From Bacteroidales bacterium (lineage in GTDB: Bacteria > Bacteroidota > Bacteroidia > Bacteroidales > P3), in contig JAGCUZ010000068.1 of the NCBI GenBank assembly GCA_017962615.1, forward strand, positions 1 through 58,931: DNA of 58,931 bases, in the 5' to 3' direction. How positions within the stretch are numbered: the first letter of the stretch is position 1; each line of letters opens with the position of its first letter. The translations under genes and the position numbers were made by a program. Of the stretch, positions 14,535 to 25,200 are shown piece by piece. The notes under the pieces were generated by a model that had not been told where the DNA came from, did not search any database, and saw only the letters and a list, made by a program, of their open reading frames with translations.

Positions 14535-17500
14535 TCACCGCAGCAGCAGCACCGTACCTTTGCGCGTAGCCACCGCGTCGGGCGACGTGCCTTCGCGGTA
14601 GGTCACTATGTACACATACGACCCTTGCGGACAGGCCATGCCGCCGCTGCGACCGTCCCACCTCGCCCCGGGGTCGTCGCTCTCGTACACCACGATGCCG
14701 TTGCGGGCGTAAATGGTTATATGGAAGCCGCTTATTTCCGACGCCTCCACACCGAAGGTGTTGTTTTCCGACTCGTCGGGAGTGAACACGTTGGGTATAT
14801 ACATAGTGTTGCGTATCACGGGTATGAGTGCCACGACCGTGTCGCGGCAACGGTCGCTGAACACCTCCAGCGCCAGCAGCACGTTGGTATCCTCAATACC
14901 GGCACGGTAGTTTAGCGTCTGACGGTCCGAGTGGAACGCCCCGTCGATAAACCAGCGGCGGCCGTCTGTACGCTGCGAGCGGTCGATGGCTGTCAGCTCC
15001 ATACGGTCGGGCGACAGCTGCGTCGGACTGTAGTCCATCTTCGCCTTCACCACCCGCAGCGGGTCGAGCTGCACGGTGCCCGTGGCCGGACAGCGCGGAT
15101 AGTCGTAATAATCGGCATAAAGCGTGTAAGTGGTGGGCGCGAGCGGCATCACCAGCACCGCCGCCGCCTCGCCTTGACGCTCCAGCAGCGTGTCTTCGGG
15201 GTACGACGACCACAGCCTGTATCTCAGCGATGTGTCCGACTGCAACAGGTACGACCTGCTGCTGCACAGCGCCGTGACTCCTATCGACACCGGCGGCGGC
15301 TCTATCACGCTCAGGCGCAGCAGCAGCACACTGTCGCAGCCGTGACGCCCCGCCAGCACACGCGTGTACACACCTGGCCGAGTCAGCACCGTGTCGAAAT
15401 AGTGGTAGCCCGTACCCTGACAGAAGGTATCGTATATTTCCATAGTGTCGGCATAGTACAGCGTTAGCTGCATCACCGCCACACTGTCGCAGCCCTGCAC
15501 GTTGAGCAGTGATGCGTACTGCGAGGAGGAATAGGTGCCTGGCTGCGCAAAGGTATGCCCCAGCCAGCTGTACGAGCCGCAGGCGGTGACGCTGAAGGTA
15601 GAACCGTTGGCGTGCCCCACCGTCAGCAACAGCCGCCGCACGCTGTCGCAGCCATGATAGGTATGCATCTGCCGGTACGACGACGACATGTACTGCCCCG
15701 ACTGGCGGAAGGTGTGGCCGCACCACGTGTACGAGTCGCACGCCCTCACGGTGTCGTCCTCCGTCACCGACTGGTACACCGCCAGCCGGTAATGTCTTAT
15801 GCTGTCGGCACCCGTGGCCGCGGGATATACGTAGTCGTAGGTCGCCGCACTGTCCATGCGGTGGCCGTCCCACGTCAGCGACAGCCGTGACGCACACACG
15901 CCGCTGTCAAGCCACACATGCACGTTCATCCACACGTGCAGCGTGTAGTATACCACGCTGTCGCAGCCTTCCGCGTTTCTCAGCACCCTTGTGTCGCTGG
16001 CACTGCCGGTATAGCTCATGCCCTGCCACTGCCACGGCAGCCGGTTTTCGACTATGGTGTCTCTTACGTGCGACGAGGTGCTGTCGTGCACCGCCACCCG
16101 CAGCGTCAGCACACTGTCGGCACCGCACCAGTTGCGCAGCACTATGGCAGCCACCGTGTCGGTGGTAAACACTGCCCCGTTCCACAGCAGCGGCAGGCTA
16201 TAGGCGCACACCGCGCTGTCTGCCTCGGCACGGCTGTTCATGCACACGTATAGGCGGTAATATATCACGCTGTCGCAGCCGTTCCCGGCCGTAACGGTAA
16301 CAGTGTCTCTTGTGTTGCCCGTGTAACTGGTGCCGTGCCACAGCCATGGCATATTGTTCTCCGCCACCGTGTCGCTCACCTGCGACGAGCTGTTCCTCAG
16401 CACACGCAGGCACAGCCGCGTGATGCTGTCTTCGCCGTGAGGACCTATGGCATGCATGGTGTCAACCACACAGCTGTCCGTCGCCACGCGGTGCCCTTTC
16501 CACAGCAGCGGCAACAATCCCTCGCACAAGGCGCTGTCCACGCTTCCGCGACGGTTGCGCCACACGTGCAGCGAGTAGTGCACCACGCTGTCGCACCCCG
16601 CCGCGTTGACTGTCACCACCACCGTGTCGCCCACATCGCCCCTGAAGCGGCAGCCCATCGCGCTGTACGGCAGACGGTCCTCCACTATGGTGTCGGCTCT
16701 TCGCGCCGAGCTGTTCCTCAGCACATGCAGCGTGCGCAGCACTATGCTGTCGGCACCCGTCCTCGACCGCAACGTGTCTGCACGGGTACCCTCGCCGGTG
16801 CGCACCGCGCCGTTCCACAGCAGCGGCAGCGCATTCTCGCACACCGTGCTGTCCTCCCGTGTGTATTGGTTCCAGTGCACAAACAGGCTGTAGGTCACCA
16901 TGCTGTCGCACCCCGCCGCGTTGCGCAGCGTGAAGCGGCGGCCGCTGACGGGACCCGTGAACACACTGTCGTGGTACCTCACCGGCAGCCGGTTCTCCAC
17001 CACGGTGTCGTGCACGGCGGCTGCTGTGTTGGCCTTCACGCGCATGCGCATCACCACGGTGCTGTCCTCGCCGTGGCTGCCTGCCCCCGCCATCCTGTAC
17101 GCCGCAGTGCTGTCGGTCCTAAAGCTCACGCCGTTCCACAGCAGCGGCAGCGCCGTGGGGCACACCGCCGTGTCGGCTGTGTCAACAATGTTGCGCCACA
17201 CGTGCAGCGTGTAGTATATCACGCTGTCGCAGCCGTTCTCGGCTGTAACGACAACAGTGTCTCTTGTGCTGCCGGTATAGCTGGTCCCGTGCCAACTCCA
17301 CGGCAGCCGGTTCTCAACTATTGTGTCGCCTATGCGTGCCCTGCTGTTGCGCAGCACGTACAGGCGCATCGTCAGCAAGCTGTCGGCACCCGTCCAGGCC
17401 CTCAGCGTGTCAGCCTTGCTCACGTGCCACACCCCCGCCTGCGCCGCAATTCCCGCCGTGTCAAACAGCCTGTGGTTCCACCGCAGTGGCAAAGCTCCTT

Positions 17501-20500
17501 CGCACACCGTGCTGTCCGCCGTGTCCCTCACGTTGCGGTGCACGTACAGGTGGTAGCTTACCACGCTGTCGCAGCCCACTGCGTTGGTGAGTGTTATGGT
17601 GTCGCCGCCACCCGTGGTACCGCCGGTATAGCTTGTGCCGCCGTAGTTCCACGGCAGCTGATTCTCCACTATGGTGTCGTGCACCGTCGCCTGACTTACG
17701 TGGTTCACTGCCAGGTGCAGCGTCACCGTGCTGTCGCAGCCCGTCGACGAATGAAGCGCATGTGGGTACACGCCCGGCAGCCTGTAGCGGAAACCCATGA
17801 ATAGCAACGAGCTGTCGCTGCACACCGTGTCGTATCTGTGGTGGTCGTACACCGCACCCACCCTCAGCCGCATCGTCAGCAGGCTGTCGGCGCCCGTGCC
17901 GGCCCTCAGCGTGTCGGCAAGCATCAAGGTGCCGCCCTCGGCCGTGCCGAGCATCGCCGCCGTGAACAGGCGGTGGTTCCACCATAGCGGCAGCTGGTTG
18001 CGGCACACCGTGCTGTCAGCCGTGTCCCTCACGTTCATCCACACGTGCAGCGTGTAGTATATCACGCTGTCGCATCCGTTTGCGGCTGTAACGTGGGCGG
18101 TGTCTCTTGTGCTGCCCGTGTAGCTAGTACCGTGCCAGCTCCACGGCAGCTGGTTCTCTACTATGGTGTCGCTGACGTGCGCCCGGCTGTTGCGCAGCAC
18201 GTGCAGGCGCATCGTCAGCAGGCTGTCGGCGCCCGTGCCGGCCGTCAGCGTGTCGCGCATCATGCGGTTCCATATCCCCTGCACCGCCGCCATGCCCGCA
18301 GTGTCAAACAGGCGGTGGTTCCACCGCAGCGGCAGCCGCCCCTCGCACACCGTGCTGTCCGCCGTGGCCCTCACGTTGAGCCATACGTGCAGGTGGTAGT
18401 ATATCACGCTGTCGCAGCCGTTCGCGGCCGCAACTCTAACGGTATCGCTGGTGCTGTAGCTGTAACTGTTGCCCATCCGGCTCCACGGCAGCTGGTTCTC
18501 GACAATGGTGTCGTTGACCTGCGCCCGGCTGTTCCTCAACACCCTCAGCCGCATCAGCACCACGCTGTCGGCACCCGTCCGCGCCCGCAACGTCACGCTC
18601 TGGCTTATCGTCAGCGGCCCCGCCGACGAGGCAAGGCCAATGGTGTCGAATATCCTGCCGTTCCACCGCATAGGCAGCCGCCCCTCGCACACCGTGCTGT
18701 CCGCCGTGTCCCTCACGTTGCGGTGCACGTACAGGTGGTAGCCCACCACGCTGTCGCAGCCCGCCGCGTTTCTCAGCACCCTTGTGTCGCTGGCGCTGTC
18801 CGTGTATACGTCGCCCATCCATATCCACGGCAGCTGGTTTTCCACTATGGTGTCGCTAACCCGAGCCGAGCTGTTCATCCTCACGTGCAGCCTCATCGTC
18901 AGCACGCTGTCCTCGCCGTGGCTGCCCATGCCCGCGAAGCACCTGTCGCGCGATATCACGCATGGGTCGCCCTGGCCGTTGCAGGCCTCCAGGCCGAAGC
19001 TCACGCCGTTCCACGTCATCGGCATACCGTTCTCGCACACCGTGCTGTCCACCGTGTCCGCCACATCCCTGCGCACCGTCAGCCTGTACTCAATCACGCT
19101 GTCGCACCCCCAGTGGTTGGCAATGGTCACCGTCGCCGTTGTGTCCCACACGTCGCAGCCCTCTTCAAACCACGCCGCCGCCACCGTCAGCGAGTGGTAC
19201 TGCCACGGCAGCCGGGCCCTCACTATGGTGTCCGCCACCGTCGCCGAGCTGCCGTGGTTCACCGTCAGCAGCAGTCTCACCGAGCTGTCGCAGCCGTAGC
19301 GGTTGTGCAGCGCGCAAGGTCGTGCCAGGCTGTCGCTCCGCCAGCTTCCGCTGGCCGTCAACCTGTTGCCGAGCCACCACATGCTGTCGCACACCGTGGC
19401 CGACGTGTCGCCCCGAGTCGGGTGATGAATTGTAAGGTATAGCGTCACCACGCTGTCGCAGCCCGCCCTGTTGCCGCCCGTCATGGTGAAGCACGCCAAG
19501 TCGTGCACCAGTCTCACCGCGCAGCCCCTGTAGCGCGGCTCGCGGCTCGCGTTGGCCGTCGACGACGTCGTGCTGAACGCCATCGCCACCGCCCCTTCAA
19601 TGTCCTCGGTGGTGCTGCTCCAGTAGTGGCCGCCCAGGGGATAATAGGTCTGCATATCGCGGTAGCCCGCCGCAGGCAGCAGCAGGGCCCCGTTCGCCTC
19701 CATAATCTGCCATTGCGCCGCCGTGTAGCTGTTGGCGCCGCCCGGGGTGAAGCTCACGCCCGCCGGCAGCGTCCATCCGTCAGGCAGCAGCATAAGCCCC
19801 TGCACCGGCCCCGACGGCGTCTGTACCGAGGCCAGTCCCCGCAGCTGTGCCGCGTTGTTGCGGCCGTTTATCACATATTGCCACTCGCTGCGCGTAAGGG
19901 TACGCCACAGGCCTGCCTCGCCGCCTGCACCCGTTATGGCGTTGTGCACACCCCAGTCAGCCTCGCGCCACTGGCCCGTAAGGCTGTACAGGTACGACGA
20001 GCCGTCGGTGGGCCCGTAGCCGTGCGAGCCTACTCCGCTCGACACGTAGTCGTACGGACGGTAGTACACATTGCCGTTGTTCCAGCCGCTCGTGCCCCAT
20101 CCGAAGAGGTCTATCCATCCCGTGTTTGCCGCACCTATAGCGCGGTTCAGACGGCCTATTACGTCATATTGGTTGCCTGCCAGGCGCCACGTCTGGGTGC
20201 TGGCCTGGTATTGCAGGTTGCCCCTTGCGAAAGCCACCTGCCGTGTGCTGCTCACCGAGAAAGCACCCTGTAGCAGACCTTCCTGCAAGGTGGTCGAGCT
20301 GTAGTAGGTCACGCCGTGCCACGTAAGGCTGTCGCAGCCCGTAGCCACCGTGTCGCCGTTCGACGCGCGGCGCACCGTCAGCTGCAGCACGTCCACGCTG
20401 TCGCACCGCTGCGCGTTGGCGTTGCTCATCCTATACCGGTAGGTGCCCGAGCGCGTGTAGTTGGTACCGTGCCAGGCAAACACGCCGCAGGTGCTGGCCG

Positions 20501-21506
20501 TGGTCACGTGCACCGACGTGTCCTTGGTCGTAAGCGAGTATATAACCAGGCTGTCCACGCCGCTCGCCGCCCGCAGAGTATCTATGCAGCTGCCCTGCGC
20601 GCTGAAGTAATGCCCGCGCCAGGTGCACGGCAGCTTGTTGGCACACAGCGAGGTGTCGTAACGCGTAATCTGCGGACACGTCGCATCCTGCCATATATGG
20701 TTGAAGTAGTTCCAGTTTGGAGCCGTCAGGTATGCCGGCAGCGACCCGCACGGCACATGCACCGGCGTATTGGGCGACACCGGCTGCATGCCTCCCGTCG
20801 TGTGCGAGAAAGTACGCGACTGCACCGTGGGCGGCACTATGGGCAGCATCTCTATCGAGTCGATGCGGAAGCACATGGCGAAAGCCCTGTCGCCAATGGT
20901 GCGCACACCGCTGCCAACCACCAGTTTCCTCACCTTGTTGCAGCTGCCGAAGGCAAAATCGCCTATCGTCTGCACCCCGTCGGGAATCGTCAGCGTTCCC
21001 GTCACGTTCGAGCAGCTGCTGAAAGCGCTGTAGCGCACCTCACGGAGCGACGCCGGCAACTGTAGCGACTGCAAGTACTGACAGTTGCTGAACGCCTGAG
21101 TGTCGATAACCGACAAGCCCGAGGGGAATGTGATTGCCGACATGCCGCCGCACGAGAAGAAAGCCCCGTTGCCTATCGATGCCACGCCCGCCGGCAGCGT
21201 CACCGTCGAGATTGCGTTGCAGTAGCCGAAGGCGAAAGCGCCCACCGCCGTGACGTTGTACGACACGCCGCCGTTGCTCACCGATGCCGGTATCGTCAGC
21301 GCCCCCGACGGCGCAGTGTATCCCGTCCACGTCTGGTTGCCGCGGTTGCCCGTGGGGTTCACCACCGTCACCGTGCGCGCCGCCTGATTGCTAATCTTGT
21401 AGTAGAGCGTCTGCCCCGTCGGAGCCGCAGCGGCGAAGTCATACGCCTGCCCGTGCACCGACAGGCACACCGACAGCAGCAACGCTATAACCGCCCAAAC
21501 TCTCAT
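14535..21506 (-). CDS. Giant T9SS type-B cargo protein with LRR, FISUMP-like and GCDS repeats
   Basis: The 2323-residue secreted protein has a signal peptide (MRVWAVIALLLSVCLSVHGQ; I use the ATG at 21506, not the upstream TTG). Domains in order: BspA-type leucine-rich repeats (about 60-250, e.g. VASIGNGAFFSCGGMSAITF); short GCDS repeats; and a domain resembling FISUMP/DUF1566 (about 430-690, with LTRSEWQYVI, LPAAGYRD, HYWSST, YRGCAVRLVHD). About 17 repeats ending GCDS(V/I) follow, many containing DSTVCE..LPLRWN. Then come an Ig-like stretch and a C-terminal gliding-motility-type sorting domain (type B: YIPNVFTPDESENNTFGV ... YVYIVTYREG). Predicted to be exported by the type IX system and attached to the surface. 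Function unknown; LRR and repeats suggest adhesion. It converges on queD without a clear terminator. Confidence 0.9.
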   Translation of the reverse strand: MRVWAVIALLLSVCLSVHGQAYDFAAAAPTGQTLYYKISNQAARTVTVVNPTGNRGNQTWTGYTAPSGALTIPASVSNGGVSYNVTAVGAFAFGYCNAISTVTLPAGVASIGNGAFFSCGGMSAITFPSGLSVIDTQAFSNCQYLQSLQLPASLREVRYSAFSSCSNVTGTLTIPDGVQTIGDFAFGSCNKVRKLVVGSGVRTIGDRAFAMCFRIDSIEMLPIVPPTVQSRTFSHTTGGMQPVSPNTPVHVPCGSLPAYLTAPNWNYFNHIWQDATCPQITRYDTSLCANKLPCTWRGHYFSAQGSCIDTLRAASGVDSLVIYSLTTKDTSVHVTTASTCGVFAWHGTNYTRSGTYRYRMSNANAQRCDSVDVLQLTVRRASNGDTVATGCDSLTWHGVTYYSSTTLQEGLLQGAFSVSSTRQVAFARGNLQYQASTQTWRLAGNQYDVIGRLNRAIGAANTGWIDLFGWGTSGWNNGNVYYRPYDYVSSGVGSHGYGPTDGSSYLYSLTGQWREADWGVHNAITGAGGEAGLWRTLTRSEWQYVINGRNNAAQLRGLASVQTPSGPVQGLMLLPDGWTLPAGVSFTPGGANSYTAAQWQIMEANGALLLPAAGYRDMQTYYPLGGHYWSSTTEDIEGAVAMAFSTTSSTANASREPRYRGCAVRLVHDLACFTMTGGNRAGCDSVVTLYLTIHHPTRGDTSATVCDSMWWLGNRLTASGSWRSDSLARPCALHNRYGCDSSVRLLLTVNHGSSATVADTIVRARLPWQYHSLTVAAAWFEEGCDVWDTTATVTIANHWGCDSVIEYRLTVRRDVADTVDSTVCENGMPMTWNGVSFGLEACNGQGDPCVISRDRCFAGMGSHGEDSVLTMRLHVRMNSSARVSDTIVENQLPWIWMGDVYTDSASDTRVLRNAAGCDSVVGYHLYVHRNVRDTADSTVCEGRLPMRWNGRIFDTIGLASSAGPLTISQSVTLRARTGADSVVLMRLRVLRNSRAQVNDTIVENQLPWSRMGNSYSYSTSDTVRVAAANGCDSVIYYHLHVWLNVRATADSTVCEGRLPLRWNHRLFDTAGMAAVQGIWNRMMRDTLTAGTGADSLLTMRLHVLRNSRAHVSDTIVENQLPWSWHGTSYTGSTRDTAHVTAANGCDSVIYYTLHVWMNVRDTADSTVCRNQLPLWWNHRLFTAAMLGTAEGGTLMLADTLRAGTGADSLLTMRLRVGAVYDHHRYDTVCSDSSLLFMGFRYRLPGVYPHALHSSTGCDSTVTLHLAVNHVSQATVHDTIVENQLPWNYGGTSYTGGTTGGGDTITLTNAVGCDSVVSYHLYVHRNVRDTADSTVCEGALPLRWNHRLFDTAGIAAQAGVWHVSKADTLRAWTGADSLLTMRLYVLRNSRARIGDTIVENRLPWSWHGTSYTGSTRDTVVVTAENGCDSVIYYTLHVWRNIVDTADTAVCPTALPLLWNGVSFRTDSTAAYRMAGAGSHGEDSTVVMRMRVKANTAAAVHDTVVENRLPVRYHDSVFTGPVSGRRFTLRNAAGCDSMVTYSLFVHWNQYTREDSTVCENALPLLWNGAVRTGEGTRADTLRSRTGADSIVLRTLHVLRNSSARRADTIVEDRLPYSAMGCRFRGDVGDTVVVTVNAAGCDSVVHYSLHVWRNRRGSVDSALCEGLLPLLWKGHRVATDSCVVDTMHAIGPHGEDSITRLCLRVLRNSSSQVSDTVAENNMPWLWHGTSYTGNTRDTVTVTAGNGCDSVIYYRLYVCMNSRAEADSAVCAYSLPLLWNGAVFTTDTVAAIVLRNWCGADSVLTLRVAVHDSTSSHVRDTIVENRLPWQWQGMSYTGSASDTRVLRNAEGCDSVVYYTLHVWMNVHVWLDSGVCASRLSLTWDGHRMDSAATYDYVYPAATGADSIRHYRLAVYQSVTEDDTVRACDSYTWCGHTFRQSGQYMSSSYRQMHTYHGCDSVRRLLLTVGHANGSTFSVTACGSYSWLGHTFAQPGTYSSSQYASLLNVQGCDSVAVMQLTLYYADTMEIYDTFCQGTGYHYFDTVLTRPGVYTRVLAGRHGCDSVLLLRLSVIEPPPVSIGVTALCSSRSYLLQSDTSLRYRLWSSYPEDTLLERQGEAAAVLVMPLAPTTYTLYADYYDYPRCPATGTVQLDPLRVVKAKMDYSPTQLSPDRMELTAIDRSQRTDGRRWFIDGAFHSDRQTLNYRAGIEDTNVLLALEVFSDRCRDTVVALIPVIRNTMYIPNVFTPDESENNTFGVEASEISGFHITIYARNGIVVYESDDPGARWDGRSGGMACPQGSYVYIVTYREGTSPDAVATRKGTVLLLR

Positions 21507-21768
21507 GACCAAGGCAAACTTGCGTATAATTATTTATACATTACTATTAGATAAACGCAACATCCTGCATATTATTATACTGAAGCCGAAAGAAATTTCA
21601 TCCCAACCCAAAACACATTCCTCCCGCCCCACCCCTCACCCTCTAACAACACCTACGCAACCCTGCAAAAACAGCCATCCCACCCCGCACCGTCCAAAAA
21701 TCGTCCAAATCCACAAATAACGCCATAATCATATCATTATCAACACTTAACAATGTGTGCTAAAATTC

Positions 21769-21882
21769 TGCACAACTCCCGATTTTGGTATATATAACGT
21801 AAAGCGTAAGTATATAGATGATAAGGAGTTGGTTGGACCAACTCCTTATCATCTATATACCTTCTCTAAATATACTCTTTAT
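21769..21882 (+). repeat. Dispersed palindromic repeat, copy 2
   Basis: The core 21810-21860 is a perfect 51-nt palindrome with 24-nt arms and a TGG centre. Flanks CCCGATTTTGGTATATATAA and CGTAAAGCGTAAG on one side and TTCTCTAAATATAC on the other are shared with copies 1 and 3. It has no T-tract positioned as in a terminator, and it sits between two divergent gene starts. Confidence 0.9.
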
Positions 21883-22116
21883 TTGGGCAGATGTGGTGAT
21901 GGGAAATGGGGTTGATTTGGAATTATGAAGGGTGGAAAGCGGTCGGGATTTGGTGAAAAAAGGGGACGGGGGAAATCGGTTTTGACGGTGGAGGATTTGG
22001 TGCTTGTCGGTAAAATTTGCGGGGGGTGACATTGGCGGGGATGGTTTCCGGTGGCGGGAAAAGTCTTTTGGCTTATAGGCCCTCTCAACAATTGGATGGC
22101 GGCGGCGCAAAAATAT

Positions 22117-22147
22117 TTTGCCATTCGGAAATTAATCCGTATCTTTG
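22117..22147 (+). promoter_or_regulatory. Promoter of the helicase gene
   Basis: TTTG (22117-22120), exactly 19 bases, then TATCTTTG (22140-22147) is a full match to the Bacteroidota promoter pattern. It lies about 100 bases before the ATG at 22252. Confidence 0.8.
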
Positions 22148-22251
22148 CAACTCGAAAATAATGCGAATGGATGGCATGACAACGAACGGGCAGAAGGCTG
22201 TATGATGTATCGCTTTTCTCTCATAATCTTATACTTATTGTGTAGCAAAGG

Positions 22252-25200
22252 ATGATTGCTTTTATAGATACCGAGGTTGGATTTCAGGACAAAGAGGCGA
22301 AAGACTTTGGGATTGTGCGCGAGGATGGCATCACTTTGCACACACATTCCTTGGGAAAATTCCAGCAGTTTGTGTATGAGTGCGAGTACATCTGTGGGCA
22401 CAACATCATACAATTTGACCTGAAATACACGAATATCAAAGGCAAGCATACATATATCGACACTTTGCCCCTCTCCCCTCTGCTATTCCCGAACAAGCCT
22501 TACCATCGACTGGTGAAGGACGACAAGCTGCAGGTCGACGAGCTGAACAACCCGGTTAATGATGCGAAGAAGGCCAAAGACCTCTTCTACGACGAGCTGG
22601 AGGCGTGGAAGCGCCTGAGCAAGCCAGAGCAGGAGATACTCTACCAACTGCTTAACGACAAGGAGGAGTTTGGAGGATTCTTCAAATATGTGGGCTATAC
22701 CCCGCAAATACAGTCTTCTTTCTTGGGGCGGCTGCTGTCGTCGAAGCCTGAAACGTGCGCACTGATAGCGTCCGAGTATCACGGAAAGATATGCGACAAT
22801 GCCAACTTGGGTAAACTTGTGGCATCATATCCTATAGAGCTGGCTTTCGCATTGGCCATCATTGGGGCTAACGACATTATGAGCATTACCCCCGCATGGG
22901 TGCAACGCACCTACCCATACGTGTCGGAAGTGATGAACCTGCTAAGGAACACGTCATGCGGCGAATGTGAATATTGCAGGAACCAACTGGACGCCCACAA
23001 AGGGCTAAGGGACTTCTTTGGCTATAATGAGTTCCGTATCTTCGACGGGAGAAAGATGCAGGAAGAGGCTGTGGAGGCGGCCATACAAGGAGAGTCGCTG
23101 CTGACAATATTCCCTACCGGTGGCGGCAAGAGCCTCACTTTCCAGCTGCCTGCGCTTATGGCAGGCCGCAACATGCATGGCCTTACGGTGGTGATATCGC
23201 CGTTGCTGTCGCTAATGAAAGACCAGGTTGACAATCTTGCCGAACGAGGAATCAGCGATGCGGTGACCATCAACGGGCTGCTCGACCCTATTGAACGTGC
23301 CAGCGCAGTGCAACAGGTTGCCGACGGCTCGGCCAATCTGCTATACATAGCTCCCGAGATGCTGCGAAGCAATACCATAGAACGTCTGCTACTGGGGCGC
23401 AACGTGGTGCGTTTCGTCATTGACGAGGCTCACTGCTTCTCGGCCTGGGGACAGGATTTCCGTGTGGACTACTTCTATATCGGCGACTTTATACGTAAGC
23501 TACAAGAGCAGAAACATCAACAACAACCCATTGCCGTATCCTGTTTCACTGCTACCGCAAAACAGAAGGTCATTACAGATATATGTGACTATTTCTCGCA
23601 GAAACTCGATCTGAAGTTGAGGGTTTTTGCCGCCAGTTCAGAGCGCAAGAACCTGCACTACACCGTAATCCACTCCGACACCAACGAGGACAAATACAAC
23701 CGCCTTCGTTCAATAATCCTTAGCCGCAATTGCCCCACGATTGTATATGTGAGCCGGACGAAGCTCACAAAGGAATTGGCCGACCATCTTTGTGCCGACG
23801 GCATAATGGCACGACCTTTCAACGGCAGGATGGAGGCTGTAGACAAGATACGCAACCAAGATGCCTTCATGAACAACGATATCCAAGTGATAGTGGCCAC
23901 ATCGGCATTTGGAATGGGTGTGGACAAGAAGGATGTTGGCTTGGTTGTGCATTACGACATCAGCGACTCGCTGGAGAGCTACATACAGGAAGCCGGACGT
24001 GCCGGTCGAGACCCGTCAACGGAGGCCGAATGTTATGTACTATATGCTGACAGCGACCTTGACAAACACTTCCTCCTACTAAATAGTACAAAACTGTCCA
24101 TCAGCGAAATCCAACAAGTGTGGAAAGCCATAAAGGACTTGACACAACAGCGTCCAATTGTGAGTTGTTCCGCTCTTGATATTGTACGCAAGGCAGGTTG
24201 GGGCGACGAGGTGTTCGATATTAGCACACGAGTAAGTGCAGCCGTTGCAGCGTTGGAGAATGCAGGTTTCATTGAACGGGGCAACAACACGCCACATATC
24301 TTTGCAACGGGCATAACCGTTGGCAACATGAGCGAAGCCAGCCAGCGCATCGCCCGTTCGGCCCTGTTTGACGACAACACCCGCAAGGTAGCCACAAAGG
24401 TTATAGGGTCGCTCATAAGCCGTCGTGCCACCATAAGAAACGACGACGAGGCCGAAAGCCGCGTAGACTATCTGGCCGATATGCTGGGATTGACGAAAGA
24501 AGACGTAATCCGCAGCATAAACCTGATGCGGCAGGAGGGTATTCTTGCCGACAGTCATGACATGCTGGCAGGCCTTCCAAAAATCAACACGCAACGCGAG
24601 CTGAAAAACACCTTGCAATTGGAACGGTTCCTATTGACCAAGCTAACAGAGGGCACTCGCGAGCTGAATTACAAAGAGCTTAACGAGGAGGCTCAATCGC
24701 AAGGAATGTCGTTCTGCAACATAAAGCGTATCAGGACTCTGCTATATTTCCTATATCTAAAAGGCTACGTGTGGAAAGAGGAGCATACCGCAGCAGGCAG
24801 CGTGAGAGTCAGTCTGCAAGTTGACGCAGTGATCGCAAAACAACGCTTTGAGCGGAGAGCTGGATTATGTCAGTTCATAGTCAAGACTCTCAGCACCTTG
24901 AAGGAAGAGAAAGAAAGCACATACATTCCTTTCTCGATGATTGACCTACTAAAACGGCATAACTCATTGCAGCTGACTGTTGCCGAGCCGTCGACCATTG
25001 CCGACATGGAAGAGGCACTGTTGTTCCTTTGCAAGAACGAGTTGCTGAGAATAGAAGGCGGATTCATGGTTTTATACAACACCATGCTGCTAAAGCGGAA
25101 AGTGGAGAAGAAGGTACGATACACCAAAGAGAATTACCGTATGTTGGATGAATTCTACAAGCAACGCATCCAACAGATACACATCGTTGGCGAATATGCC

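Larger units (their letters stand above)
21507..22251. other. Divergent intergenic region
   Basis: This spacer separates the starts of the giant minus-strand gene and the plus-strand helicase gene. It is AT-rich near 21530-21780, carries the second copy of the dispersed palindrome, and has a clear plus-strand promoter at 22117-22147. I see no gene in it; the short minus-strand frames at 21853-22124 are low-complexity. Confidence 0.65.

Noticed and set aside
16335..19442. Long plus-strand frames across the giant gene
   Set aside because: They translate to His/Ala/Val-rich repeats that mirror the antisense of the GCDS repeats; no signal, domain or start context.
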